This document shows, one piece after another, positions 1 through 4,887 of a stretch of 5,762 nt of DNA. The stretch spans positions 1 through 5,762 of the forward strand of contig JABMQX010000746.1 of the NCBI GenBank assembly GCA_013203085.1, written 5' to 3'. Position 1 is the first letter of the stretch, and each line of letters starts with the position of its first letter. The position numbers and the translations under genes are program-made. Source of the stretch: a bacterium (GTDB lineage: Bacteria; Auribacterota; JABMQX01). A model generated the notes under the pieces. That model was not told the origin of the DNA. It searched no databases and saw only the letters and a program-made list of their open reading frames with translations.

Positions 1-90
1 AATCCGAAATCCCTAACGTGAGGGAAGAGAGCTCACGCAAAGACGCAAAGACGCAAAGAAAGGCGCAAAGGGGCGAAGGCGCAGAGGGCG
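1..90 (+). repeat. Composite repeat copy 1, inside the hisD reading frame
   Basis: The copy starts at or before the window edge with AATCCGAAATCC (unit A, 1-12). A linker follows, then CTCACGCAAAG and three perfect tandem octamers ACGCAAAG at 35-58 (unit C). These decay into looser relatives (GGCGCAAAG, GGGCGAAG, GCGCAGAG) up to about 90. Units A and C recur in the same order and orientation at 491-610 and, degraded, at 3435-3520. It lies in the hisD frame without a stop codon. The right boundary is approximate, set where HisD-like sequence resumes. Confidence 0.8.
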
Positions 91-503
91 TCGGAAGGGA
101 GAAGCTTCTGTCCTCAATTATTATTGTCATCACGAAGAATCAAGCTGAAGCGATTGAATTCGCGAACGATTTTGCCTCGGAACACGTCGAGGTCATGGTC
201 AAGAGAGCCTCTTCTGTCGCGAGGCGGATAAGGAATGCCGGAGCGGTTTTTGTGGGGAGGTATTCGCCTGTCCCCATAGGCGACTTTTACGCGGGTCCGA
301 ACCATGTTCTTCCCACAGGGGGAGCGGCGAAGTTCCTATCGGGGCTGTCTGTAGTAGATTTCATGAAGAGGGTCAGTGTGGTATCATACACGAAGAAGTC
401 GTTGCGGAGTGCCCTGCCTGCAGTAGTGAAGATGGCCGAGGTCGAGGGGCTTGAAGGCCACGCAGAGGCCGTCCGAATCAGGTTCCGGCAGATTGCGGAT
501 TGA
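3..503 (+). CDS. hisD: Histidinol dehydrogenase, C-terminal part (5' end outside window)
   Basis: HisD catalyses the last two steps of histidine synthesis, NAD-dependent and zinc-dependent oxidation of L-histidinol to L-histidine in the cytoplasm. From about base 93 the frame matches the C-terminal third of the family: IIIVITKN, SEHVEV, RNAGAVFVG, IGDFYAGPNHVLPTGG and EGLEGHAEAVRIR. The residues equivalent to E. coli Glu326/His327 (codons 180-185), Asp360 (282-284), His367 (303-305), Glu414 (444-446) and His419 (459-461) are all present, so this part looks functional. The frame is open to the window edge, but about the first 30 codons (3-92) do not resemble HisD and are translated repeat DNA (KDAKTQRK and similar). 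The last residues (RQIAD) and the stop codon also come from a repeat. No credible start with a Shine-Dalgarno site exists inside the window, so an in-frame insertion in an intact gene is more likely than a separate short gene. A split or broken hisD cannot be excluded without upstream sequence. Confidence 0.9.
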   Translation, partial: SEIPNVREESSRKDAKTQRKAQRGEGAEGVGREKLLSSIIIVITKNQAEAIEFANDFASEHVEVMVKRASSVARRIRNAGAVFVGRYSPVPIGDFYAGPNHVLPTGGAAKFLSGLSVVDFMKRVSVVSYTKKSLRSALPAVVKMAEVEGLEGHAEAVRIRFRQIAD

Positions 504-610
504 CGATTGCGGATTCCGAAATCGCAAATCCGAAATCCGAAATGGGCTCGCGAGCTCGCATTTATCCTGTTATCCTGTCGAAGAAGCTCCTCACGCAAAG
601 ACGCAAAGAA
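491..610 (+). repeat. Composite repeat copy 2, filling the hisD-hisC junction
   Basis: This is the most complete copy. Unit A at 491-544 consists of GATTGCGGATT-type and CCGAAATC-type words with imperfect inverted symmetry around GATTCCGAAATC. A perfect palindrome GCTCGCGAGC lies at 546-555. Unit B at 562-585 is TTATCCTGTTATCCTGTCGAAGAA, present here as one arm only. Unit C at 591-610 is TC followed by two ACGCAAAG octamers and AA. The left end overlaps the last codons and stop of hisD, and the right end touches the hisC ATG at 611. The whole hisD-hisC spacer (504-610) is therefore repeat-derived or linker, with no recognisable promoter or ribosome binding site of its own. Confidence 0.82.
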
Positions 611-1675
611 ATGAGCTATTTTCGGGACAACATCCAGCAGATGGAAGGCTATTCGCCCGGCTTTCAACCCCACCACTGGCGGGATGAAGGCTGGATCAAG
701 CTGAACACAAACGAGGACCCTTTTCCCCCTTCGCCGAAGGTCCTGGAGGCTTTACGAGAGGCGATTGACGGGAGAATAAGATTCTATCCAGATTCCGACG
801 CGAAGAGCGTCAGGGAAGCCGTGGCGCGAGTGTACGGGGTTGACGAAGAGTGTGTGATCGTGGGGAACGGCTGCGATGAGGTGTTGTCCATCGCGGCGAG
901 GGCTGTTCTGGGAGAAGGGGAGGTTATGTTGATGACGAGGCCCACCTACACTCTGTACCGGGTACTCGGTCACATCCAGGGAGCGAAGGTCCTCGAGGTC
1001 CCACTTAACAGCGATTTTTCCCTTCGGGAGGAGTTCTTTTCTCAGAAGGCGAAGTTGACGTTCATCTCCAATCCGAACCCGCCGTCCGGAATTCTGTACG
1101 AGAAGGCAGATATGGAGAGGCTTTGTGAAGAAAGCGGCGGCGTTGTGGTGATTGACGAGGCTTATGCTGATTTCGCTGACCGCAATTGCCTGGGACTTGT
1201 TGAGAAACAAGACAACCTCGTCATCACGCGAAGCTTGTCGAAGTACATGTCTCTTGCGGGGCTAAGGATCGGCTTTGGAATCGCCAGCAGAGACTTGATT
1301 GGCGGAATGAAAAAGGTCAAAGACAGCTACAATGTGAACTGCTTGAGCCAAGTTGCGGCAGCAGCCGCTTTGGATGATGTGGGCTATTACTCGGACAAGA
1401 TGAAGGAGATACGCCGCGAGCGAGACTCTTTGACGGAGAAGTTGCGGCAGCTCGGTTGGAAGGTTTTCCCATCACACGCCAATTTCATTTTCGCTCTGCC
1501 AGCACAGTTGCACGCGTCGGAGATGTACGAGGAGCTTTTCCGTAAAAAGATTCTGGTTCGCTATTTCGATACACCGGAGACGAAAGACGGACTGCGGATA
1601 ACAATTGGAAATCCTGAGGAAAACCGCCGGTTGCTCGAGGTTATTCGAGCCATCATTGGAGGAGAGAAAGAATGA
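611..1675 (+). CDS. hisC: Histidinol-phosphate aminotransferase
   Basis: This PLP-dependent fold-type I enzyme transfers an amino group from glutamate to imidazole-acetol phosphate, giving L-histidinol phosphate. The 354-residue protein is the usual family length. Visible motifs are KLNTNEDPFPPSP (30-42), VGNGCDEVL (84-92), SNPNPPSG (153-160, with Asn154), DEAYADF (182-188), SLSK with the Schiff-base Lys211, AGLRIGFG (216-223) and GLRITIG with the substrate carboxylate-binding Arg329. The ATG at 611 is chosen because the N-terminus (SYFRDNIQQMEGYSPGFQP) fits the family start. The frame stays open upstream to a TTG at 500, but those codons only translate repeat DNA. No good Shine-Dalgarno site precedes 611; only AAAGAA of the repeat touches it. 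The 3' end overlaps hisB by 4 bases. HisC paralogues can also act on aromatic amino acids, but the flanking hisD and hisB make the histidine role very likely. Confidence 0.96.
   Translation: MSYFRDNIQQMEGYSPGFQPHHWRDEGWIKLNTNEDPFPPSPKVLEALREAIDGRIRFYPDSDAKSVREAVARVYGVDEECVIVGNGCDEVLSIAARAVLGEGEVMLMTRPTYTLYRVLGHIQGAKVLEVPLNSDFSLREEFFSQKAKLTFISNPNPPSGILYEKADMERLCEESGGVVVIDEAYADFADRNCLGLVEKQDNLVITRSLSKYMSLAGLRIGFGIASRDLIGGMKKVKDSYNVNCLSQVAAAAALDDVGYYSDKMKEIRRERDSLTEKLRQLGWKVFPSHANFIFALPAQLHASEMYEELFRKKILVRYFDTPETKDGLRITIGNPEENRRLLEVIRAIIGGEKE
1658..1664 (+). promoter_or_regulatory. Ribosome binding site of hisB
   Basis: GGAGGAG lies in the last codons of hisC, 7 bases before the hisB ATG at 1672. 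Together with the ATGA stop/start overlap it supports this start and suggests translational coupling of hisB to hisC. Confidence 0.8.
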
Positions 1676-2262
1676 CGAAGCGGGCATCAAAGGTCCACAG
1701 GAAGACGACAGAGACGGATGTGCAAGTTTCGTTGCAGCTCGACGGCACGGGCGAGTCCGCGGTGAAGACAGGGATCCCTTTCATGGACCACATGCTCTCG
1801 CTTTTCGCCAAGCACGGGCTATTCGACCTCGAAATCGAAGCCGCTGGCGACCTTGAGGTGGATGACCACCACCTGGTGGAGGATCTGGGGATTTGCCTTG
1901 GGCAAGCCGTAAAGGAATCGGTCGGCGTCAAGGAAGGAATAAGCAGGTACGGGCATGCGCTTGTGCCGATGGACGAAGCTCTCGCGGAAGCATTGGTTGA
2001 CCTGAGCGGGCGGCCATTCTTCGTTTACGACGTCAGATGCAAGGCGAAGAAAATCAAGAGATTTGAGATAGCGCTTGTGCCGGAGTTCCTTCGCGCCTTT
2101 GCTTTTTCGGCATGCATGAACCTCCACGTCGGTCTTCGGTACGGCAGCAATTCTCATCACATCCTCGAGGCGGTTTTCAAGGCGGTGAGCAGGGCTGTTC
2201 GTGCGGCGGTGAGGATTGACAGTCGTATCAAGGGGGTGCTCTCCACAAAGGGGCGTCTCTGA
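1672..2262 (+). CDS. hisB: Imidazoleglycerol-phosphate dehydratase
   Basis: This enzyme dehydrates imidazoleglycerol phosphate to imidazole-acetol phosphate, the substrate of HisC encoded just upstream. In the family it is a manganese-containing 24-mer. The 196-residue protein is a complete single-domain dehydratase without the N-terminal histidinol-phosphatase domain of the enterobacterial fusion. Key motifs are LDGTG (23-27), DHML (39-42), His48, the metal-binding HHLVED (66-71), PMDEALAE (99-106), DLSGRP (110-115), the second metal motif SHHILE (161-166) and the C-terminal STKG (191-194). The start is set by the Shine-Dalgarno site at 1658-1664 and the ATGA overlap with hisC. The next gene is not a his gene, so histidinol-phosphate phosphatase, hisH, hisA and hisF, if present, lie elsewhere. 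Confidence 0.97.
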   Translation: MTKRASKVHRKTTETDVQVSLQLDGTGESAVKTGIPFMDHMLSLFAKHGLFDLEIEAAGDLEVDDHHLVEDLGICLGQAVKESVGVKEGISRYGHALVPMDEALAEALVDLSGRPFFVYDVRCKAKKIKRFEIALVPEFLRAFAFSACMNLHVGLRYGSNSHHILEAVFKAVSRAVRAAVRIDSRIKGVLSTKGRL

Positions 2263-2300
2263 GCTTGGTTCAGAAGCGGAATGGAGCAGGACCTCTCAAT

Positions 2301-2346
2301 CTTGTCCATCCTGTCAAGAATCTTTCGGACAGGATAACAGGATAAG
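2301..2346 (+). repeat. Unit B inverted repeat (hairpin) after hisB
   Basis: The arms CTTGTCC-ATCCTGTC (2301-2315) and GACAGGAT-AACA-GGATAAG (2328-2346) pair as an 8-bp inner stem, a 4-base bulge (AACA) and a 7-bp outer stem with one G-T wobble, around a 12-base loop. The right arm is the reverse complement of unit B seen as a single arm at 562-585. No T-run follows, so it does not look like an intrinsic terminator. Its last base touches the Shine-Dalgarno site of the next gene, so a folded RNA could affect that gene's translation. Confidence 0.82.
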
Positions 2347-2352
2347 AGGAGG
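2347..2352 (+). promoter_or_regulatory. Ribosome binding site of the exported two-domain protein gene
   Basis: AGGAGG lies 5 bases before the ATG at 2358 and begins directly after the right arm of the unit B hairpin. It fixes the start of the downstream gene. Confidence 0.75.
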
Positions 2353-2357
2353 GAAAA

Positions 2358-3419
2358 ATGGGCAGACGACTACCTGTGGCATTGGCCGCCATCCTATCTT
2401 CGCTTCTTCTGATGCCACGCCTCGGCGTGGTGTCGGAAAAAGCGATCGAGAAGCCACGAATATACGCGGACCCGGAAGGGAGATTCAGTTTCCAGCTTTC
2501 AGGCGACTGGATCAAGCTCCGTGGCGATGCCGATAAAGGAATAGCGGGCTCATTTCTTTTGACGAGGGATGTTGGCGGAAACAGGAAGGTCGTCGCCGAG
2601 CTTCTGATTTCCTTCGCGGAGGTGGAAGCCCCTGCCTTTTTGGAAGAGTATGTCAAGGCTGAAGACCGTCGGGCGATGAATACGGAAGGTTTCGCGAGGA
2701 TCGGCGATCCAGAACGCCGTGTTCTCGGGGGGTGTGCCGCCTTGAGGAACAGGTACAGCTTTTCGCGGCGAGGGGGACCTGAAGAACTCCGACACAAGGT
2801 TCTGTACCAGTATTACGCTTTGAAGGACAAGAGGGTCTGGGGGATCACCCTCGCGGCTCTGCGCGAAGACGAATCTGTTCTCGCTCAGGTCGAAGGCACC
2901 GTCGTGTCCAGCTTTCAATTCTCTGTCCCGGAGGGTTCGCGGGAGGGTCCTCCGGACGCGTTTAAGGAAGTTGCCGTTGGTGGACGCAGGGGAGGTTTTT
3001 CTCTTGCCGTCCCTGACGACTGGGAAGTGAGGCAAAATGAGGAAGAAGGGGCATCCATTCGTGGGCCGGAGGCGGTTGTCTATGCGTTCGCTGTTCCCGC
3101 AGAAGGAGAGCAGCAATCTCCGGAGGACATGGCGGGGAAGTTCTTGAAGGAGCGGGAGAACCTCGAGGGGCTCAGAGTTCTGTCGCAGGGAGTGGGCGAG
3201 CTTGGTCTCGTAGAAGGATATGCGGTGGAGTATTCGGGGACAGCGAAGGGCCAAAACTGGCATGCAAGGTTGATTACCTTTGTTGGCGCCGAAAAGGTTT
3301 TCTTCGTATGTTTTGTTGCCCCGGAGCAGAGATGGCAGAGAAACAGCGAAATCCTCAGGCGGATCGAGCGAAGCTTTTCCGTAGGGACGCCGGCCGCCAA
3401 AATCCATGAGGAAAACTGA
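2358..3419 (+). CDS. Predicted exported protein with two PsbP/Mog1-like domains
   Basis: I do not recognise a named gene. The 353-residue product begins with GRR followed by a hydrophobic run (residues 5-18), a probable Sec signal sequence; I see no clear lipobox. The rest falls into two similar halves, about 38-188 and 204-342. Each opens with a related strand motif (GRFSFQLSGDWIKL at 41-54, GGFSLAVPDDWEVR at 212-225). Each ends with a helix-strand motif (VEGTVVSSFQF at 178-188, LRRIERSFSV at 333-342). This pattern of F-S-hydrophobic-P-x-x-W start and S-F end is typical of PsbP/Mog1-type alpha-beta domains; that assignment is an inference from pattern, not from a search. Residues 19-26 (MPRLGVVS) are encoded by a palindromic repeat and place an arginine right after the hydrophobic core. 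The gene follows hisB by 95 bases and could share its transcript, but nothing links it to histidine synthesis. It may be a periplasmic or surface protein of unknown role. Confidence 0.85.
   Translation: MGRRLPVALAAILSSLLLMPRLGVVSEKAIEKPRIYADPEGRFSFQLSGDWIKLRGDADKGIAGSFLLTRDVGGNRKVVAELLISFAEVEAPAFLEEYVKAEDRRAMNTEGFARIGDPERRVLGGCAALRNRYSFSRRGGPEELRHKVLYQYYALKDKRVWGITLAALREDESVLAQVEGTVVSSFQFSVPEGSREGPPDAFKEVAVGGRRGGFSLAVPDDWEVRQNEEEGASIRGPEAVVYAFAVPAEGEQQSPEDMAGKFLKERENLEGLRVLSQGVGELGLVEGYAVEYSGTAKGQNWHARLITFVGAEKVFFVCFVAPEQRWQRNSEILRRIERSFSVGTPAAKIHEEN
2407..2438 (+). repeat. Palindromic element inside the signal-peptide coding region
   Basis: A perfect 7-bp core CCACGCC-TC-GGCGTGG (2415-2430) extends outward to a 15-bp stem with three G-T pairs, from TTCTGATG on the left to TGTCGGAA on the right. 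It encodes roughly residues 17-27 of the exported protein. The GATGCCACGCC...GGCGTGG word looks like a short dispersed palindrome rather than a random coding sequence, but only one copy is in this window, so the mobile nature is inferred. Confidence 0.6.
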
Positions 3420-3434
3420 TTTTCGCCTCTCTAT

Positions 3435-3520
3435 GGACTGCGGACTCCGAAATCCCAAATCCGAAATCGGTTGGCGTCTTGGCGAGAGAACAAGGCGGAG
3501 AGGAAACCTCACGCAAACAG
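3435..3520 (+). repeat. Composite repeat copy 3, degenerate, in the spacer before the sigma gene
   Basis: Unit A occurs at 3435-3470 (GGACTGCGGACTCCGAAATCCCAAATCCGAAATCGG in two overlapping words). It is followed by GGCGTCTTGGCGAGAG (3473-3488), which resembles the reverse complement of unit C, and then CTCACGCAAA (3508-3517), the forward start of unit C. The latter two form an imperfect inverted pair. The rest of the 198-base gap between genes (3420-3617) contains a GGCCGGCC palindrome at 3526-3533, no intrinsic terminator that I can see, and a possible promoter near its end. Confidence 0.7.
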
Positions 3521-3569
3521 GCGACGGCCGGCCACAGAAGCCTCGCGGAAAAAAGAGGACCCCTTTGAT

Positions 3570-3597
3570 GGAACCTCTCAGTCGAGCTTTCGTTATA
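3570..3597 (+). promoter_or_regulatory. Possible ECF-type promoter of the sigma factor gene
   Basis: GGAACC (3570-3575) resembles the -35 element of many ECF-sigma promoters, and CGTTATA (3591-3597) a -10 element. They are separated by 15 bases (16 to the GTT). ECF sigma genes are often autoregulated by such a site. The predicted start near 3603 would leave a leader of only about 15 bases with GAGG (3604-3607) at its very end, which is tight, so this is a weak call. Confidence 0.35.
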
Positions 3598-3617
3598 GAA
3601 AGTGAGGATAGGGCGGT

Positions 3618-4271
3618 GTGAAAAGTCAGTTTGAGAACGTTACAGATGAAGAGCTGATGTGCCTCGTTCAGAATGGGAACATGGATGCCTTTTCTGAACT
3701 GGCTCGCCGTTACGAAGGGAGGTTGCTGAGCTTCCTTCATAGGTTTGTTGGAAACGTCACCCAGGCTGAGGACCTTCTGCAGGCTACGCTGCTGAGAGTC
3801 TATCGGGCGCGGGCAAGGTTCAAGGGAAGTGGTAAGTTCTCGATGTGGCTTTACACAATCGCTGCGAATCTTGCGAAGGACTATCTGCGGAAGACGAGGA
3901 AGTACAGGTTTATTGCGTTGGACGCCCCGGTCGGGCAAAGCTCGAATGTGATAGATTTCTATGAGGCAAAAGGAGAGTCTGCTTCCGAATCGGCTCAGAA
4001 AAAGGAGATAAGCCGCCTGGTGCGGCTGGCCGTGGAGAGATTGCCACACGACCAGAAGCTAACAATCCTCTTGAGCCATTACGAAGGCATGCGCTATGGT
4101 GAAATAGCGAAGGTCCTGGGTTGCTCGAAGGGAACAGTGAAATCCAGGGTCTTCCGGGCCAAAATGAAACTGAAGGAGTTTCTCGCGGACTACCTGGCGG
4201 GCAAGGAGGTTGCCCCGAGCAATGAACTGCAACAAGACGATAAAACAATTGCCGGCATATCTGGATCATGA
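3618..4271 (+). CDS. RNA polymerase sigma factor, ECF subfamily (sigma-70 group 4)
   Basis: The 217-residue protein directs core RNA polymerase to a specific set of promoters, usually for envelope or stress responses. Region 2 covers about residues 22-94, with the core-binding segment AEDLLQATLLRVYRA (50-64) and the -10 recognition part FKGSGKFSMWLYTIAANLAKDYLRK split over 68-92. A charged linker (about 95-130) follows, then region 4 (about 132-187) with the helix-turn-helix YGEIAKVLGCSKGTVKSRVFRAK (160-182) for -35 recognition. There is no region 1.1 or 3, as expected for ECF factors. The start is a GTG at 3618 with a weak GAGG ten bases upstream; the N-terminus VTDEELMCLVQNG fits the family. 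A tail of about 30 residues after region 4 is longer than needed and overlaps the anti-sigma gene by 50 bases. Its target promoters are unknown apart from a possible one upstream of itself. Confidence 0.95.
   Translation: MKSQFENVTDEELMCLVQNGNMDAFSELARRYEGRLLSFLHRFVGNVTQAEDLLQATLLRVYRARARFKGSGKFSMWLYTIAANLAKDYLRKTRKYRFIALDAPVGQSSNVIDFYEAKGESASESAQKKEISRLVRLAVERLPHDQKLTILLSHYEGMRYGEIAKVLGCSKGTVKSRVFRAKMKLKEFLADYLAGKEVAPSNELQQDDKTIAGISGS
4203..4210 (+). promoter_or_regulatory. Strong ribosome binding site inside the sigma gene, for the anti-sigma gene
   Basis: AAGGAGGT is a full Shine-Dalgarno match 11 bases before the ATG at 4222. It decides the anti-sigma start: the in-frame TTG at 4210 overlaps the site itself and cannot be used with it. 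The position inside the sigma coding region fits coupled expression of the pair. Confidence 0.75.
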
Positions 4272-4875
4272 GCTGAGCCGGCAGGAGGTGGCGGAGCTGG
4301 AGCTGCACCTGGAGATTTGCATCTTCTGTTCGACGGAGCTCGGGGCGCTGCGCGCCACCTCAAAGATGCTCGATGCGTGGCAGGATACCTCGCCCCGGCG
4401 GCGCTATGTGGATAGTGTTCTCAATCAGATCAGGGCGGAAGAACGAGGCGTCACGGGGAAGGCCAAAATCGGGATGAGGCTGTTACATCAGCGGTGCGTC
4501 CCCACGGCGATTCGTGCGGCTGCAGCTATCGTTTTCCTGATCGGTTTCAGCGTCTTTTCCGGGCACGTTCCGATTAAAAGGACGCAGGACGGCGTCGCGT
4601 TGAGTGGAGTTGGCGATCTTGAGCCTGCGAAACCGATTCCCCCTGAAAAGTACTTGATGCCTTCTTATATCAGGCCCAGCGAGATCGGCCTGGTGCTGAG
4701 GGGCTATGATAATCGCAGCCCCATTGTCAAAACCTCTTCCGGAGGGCTGCCGATACGGAATTCGAGAGATGGTCGTTTCTTCTTCGGAAGGGGAGGCTTT
4801 ACAGAAGTCAACCACGTCTATTTTCCAAGAGATGGGATGTCGGTCGAGTCCGTCGTTCCTCTGGAGTTGCCATAG
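4222..4875 (+). CDS. Membrane-bound zinc-finger anti-sigma factor
   Basis: The likely role is to bind and hold the ECF sigma factor encoded just upstream until an envelope signal releases it. The 217-residue protein begins with a ZAS/zf-HC2-type domain: Cys3, YLDHELS (13-19), then HLEICIFC giving H29-x3-C33-x2-C36, the zinc-binding pattern of this family. A single hydrophobic segment at about 97-113 (IRAAAAIVFLIGFSVFS) should cross the inner membrane, leaving about 100 residues outside. That outer part has no motif I recognise; it contains a glycine/aromatic stretch (RFFFGRGGF, 185-193) and ends in VVPLELP. The start is ATG 4222, fixed by the AAGGAGGT at 4203-4210. The gene overlaps the sigma gene by 50 bases and is followed after 12 bases by the TPR gene. 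Whether release works by proteolysis or by a redox change at the HxxxCxxC site cannot be told. Confidence 0.9.
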   Translation: MNCNKTIKQLPAYLDHELSRQEVAELELHLEICIFCSTELGALRATSKMLDAWQDTSPRRRYVDSVLNQIRAEERGVTGKAKIGMRLLHQRCVPTAIRAAAAIVFLIGFSVFSGHVPIKRTQDGVALSGVGDLEPAKPIPPEKYLMPSYIRPSEIGLVLRGYDNRSPIVKTSSGGLPIRNSRDGRFFFGRGGFTEVNHVYFPRDGMSVESVVPLELP

Positions 4876-4879
4876 GAGG
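4874..4879 (+). promoter_or_regulatory. Ribosome binding site of the TPR protein gene
   Basis: AGGAGG overlaps the TAG stop of the anti-sigma gene and lies 8 bases before the GTG at 4888. A second site, GAGGAG (4881-4886), lies only 4 bases before an adjacent in-frame GTG at 4891. The first pairing is preferred for spacing, but the two starts differ by one residue only. Confidence 0.6.
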
Positions 4880-4887
4880 CGAGGAGA

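Noticed and set aside
35..90. Tandem ACGCAAAG octamers as a CRISPR array or origin iterons
   Set aside because: Units are 8 bases without spacers, decay quickly, and belong to a repeat that recurs at other sites; no cas, repA or dnaA-like context is visible.
18..503. A free-standing short HisD-like protein starting at GTG 18
   Set aside because: No ribosome site precedes it, the frame is already open upstream, and the first residues are repeat-encoded; a continuing hisD with an insert explains it better.
500..610. TTG start at 500 for a longer HisC
   Set aside because: The added 37 residues are translated repeat, no ribosome site precedes the TTG, and the family N-terminus fits ATG 611.
2301..2346. 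Intrinsic terminator of the his operon
   Set aside because: A good hairpin, but no T-run follows and the stem has a 4-base bulge; it matches a dispersed repeat unit instead.
3406..3621. Small 71-codon gene between the exported protein and the sigma factor
   Set aside because: It overlaps the end of the previous gene, is mostly translated repeat, and has no family-like content or convincing ribosome site.
2550..4049. Long antisense open frame of 499 codons
   Set aside because: It runs opposite two well-supported genes and across a repeat-bearing spacer; the predicted protein is rich in Arg, Pro and Ser as expected for a shadow frame and has no recognisable domain.
4210..4221. TTG at 4210 as the anti-sigma start
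   Set aside because: It overlaps the AAGGAGGT ribosome site that must lie upstream of the start; ATG 4222 is correctly spaced.
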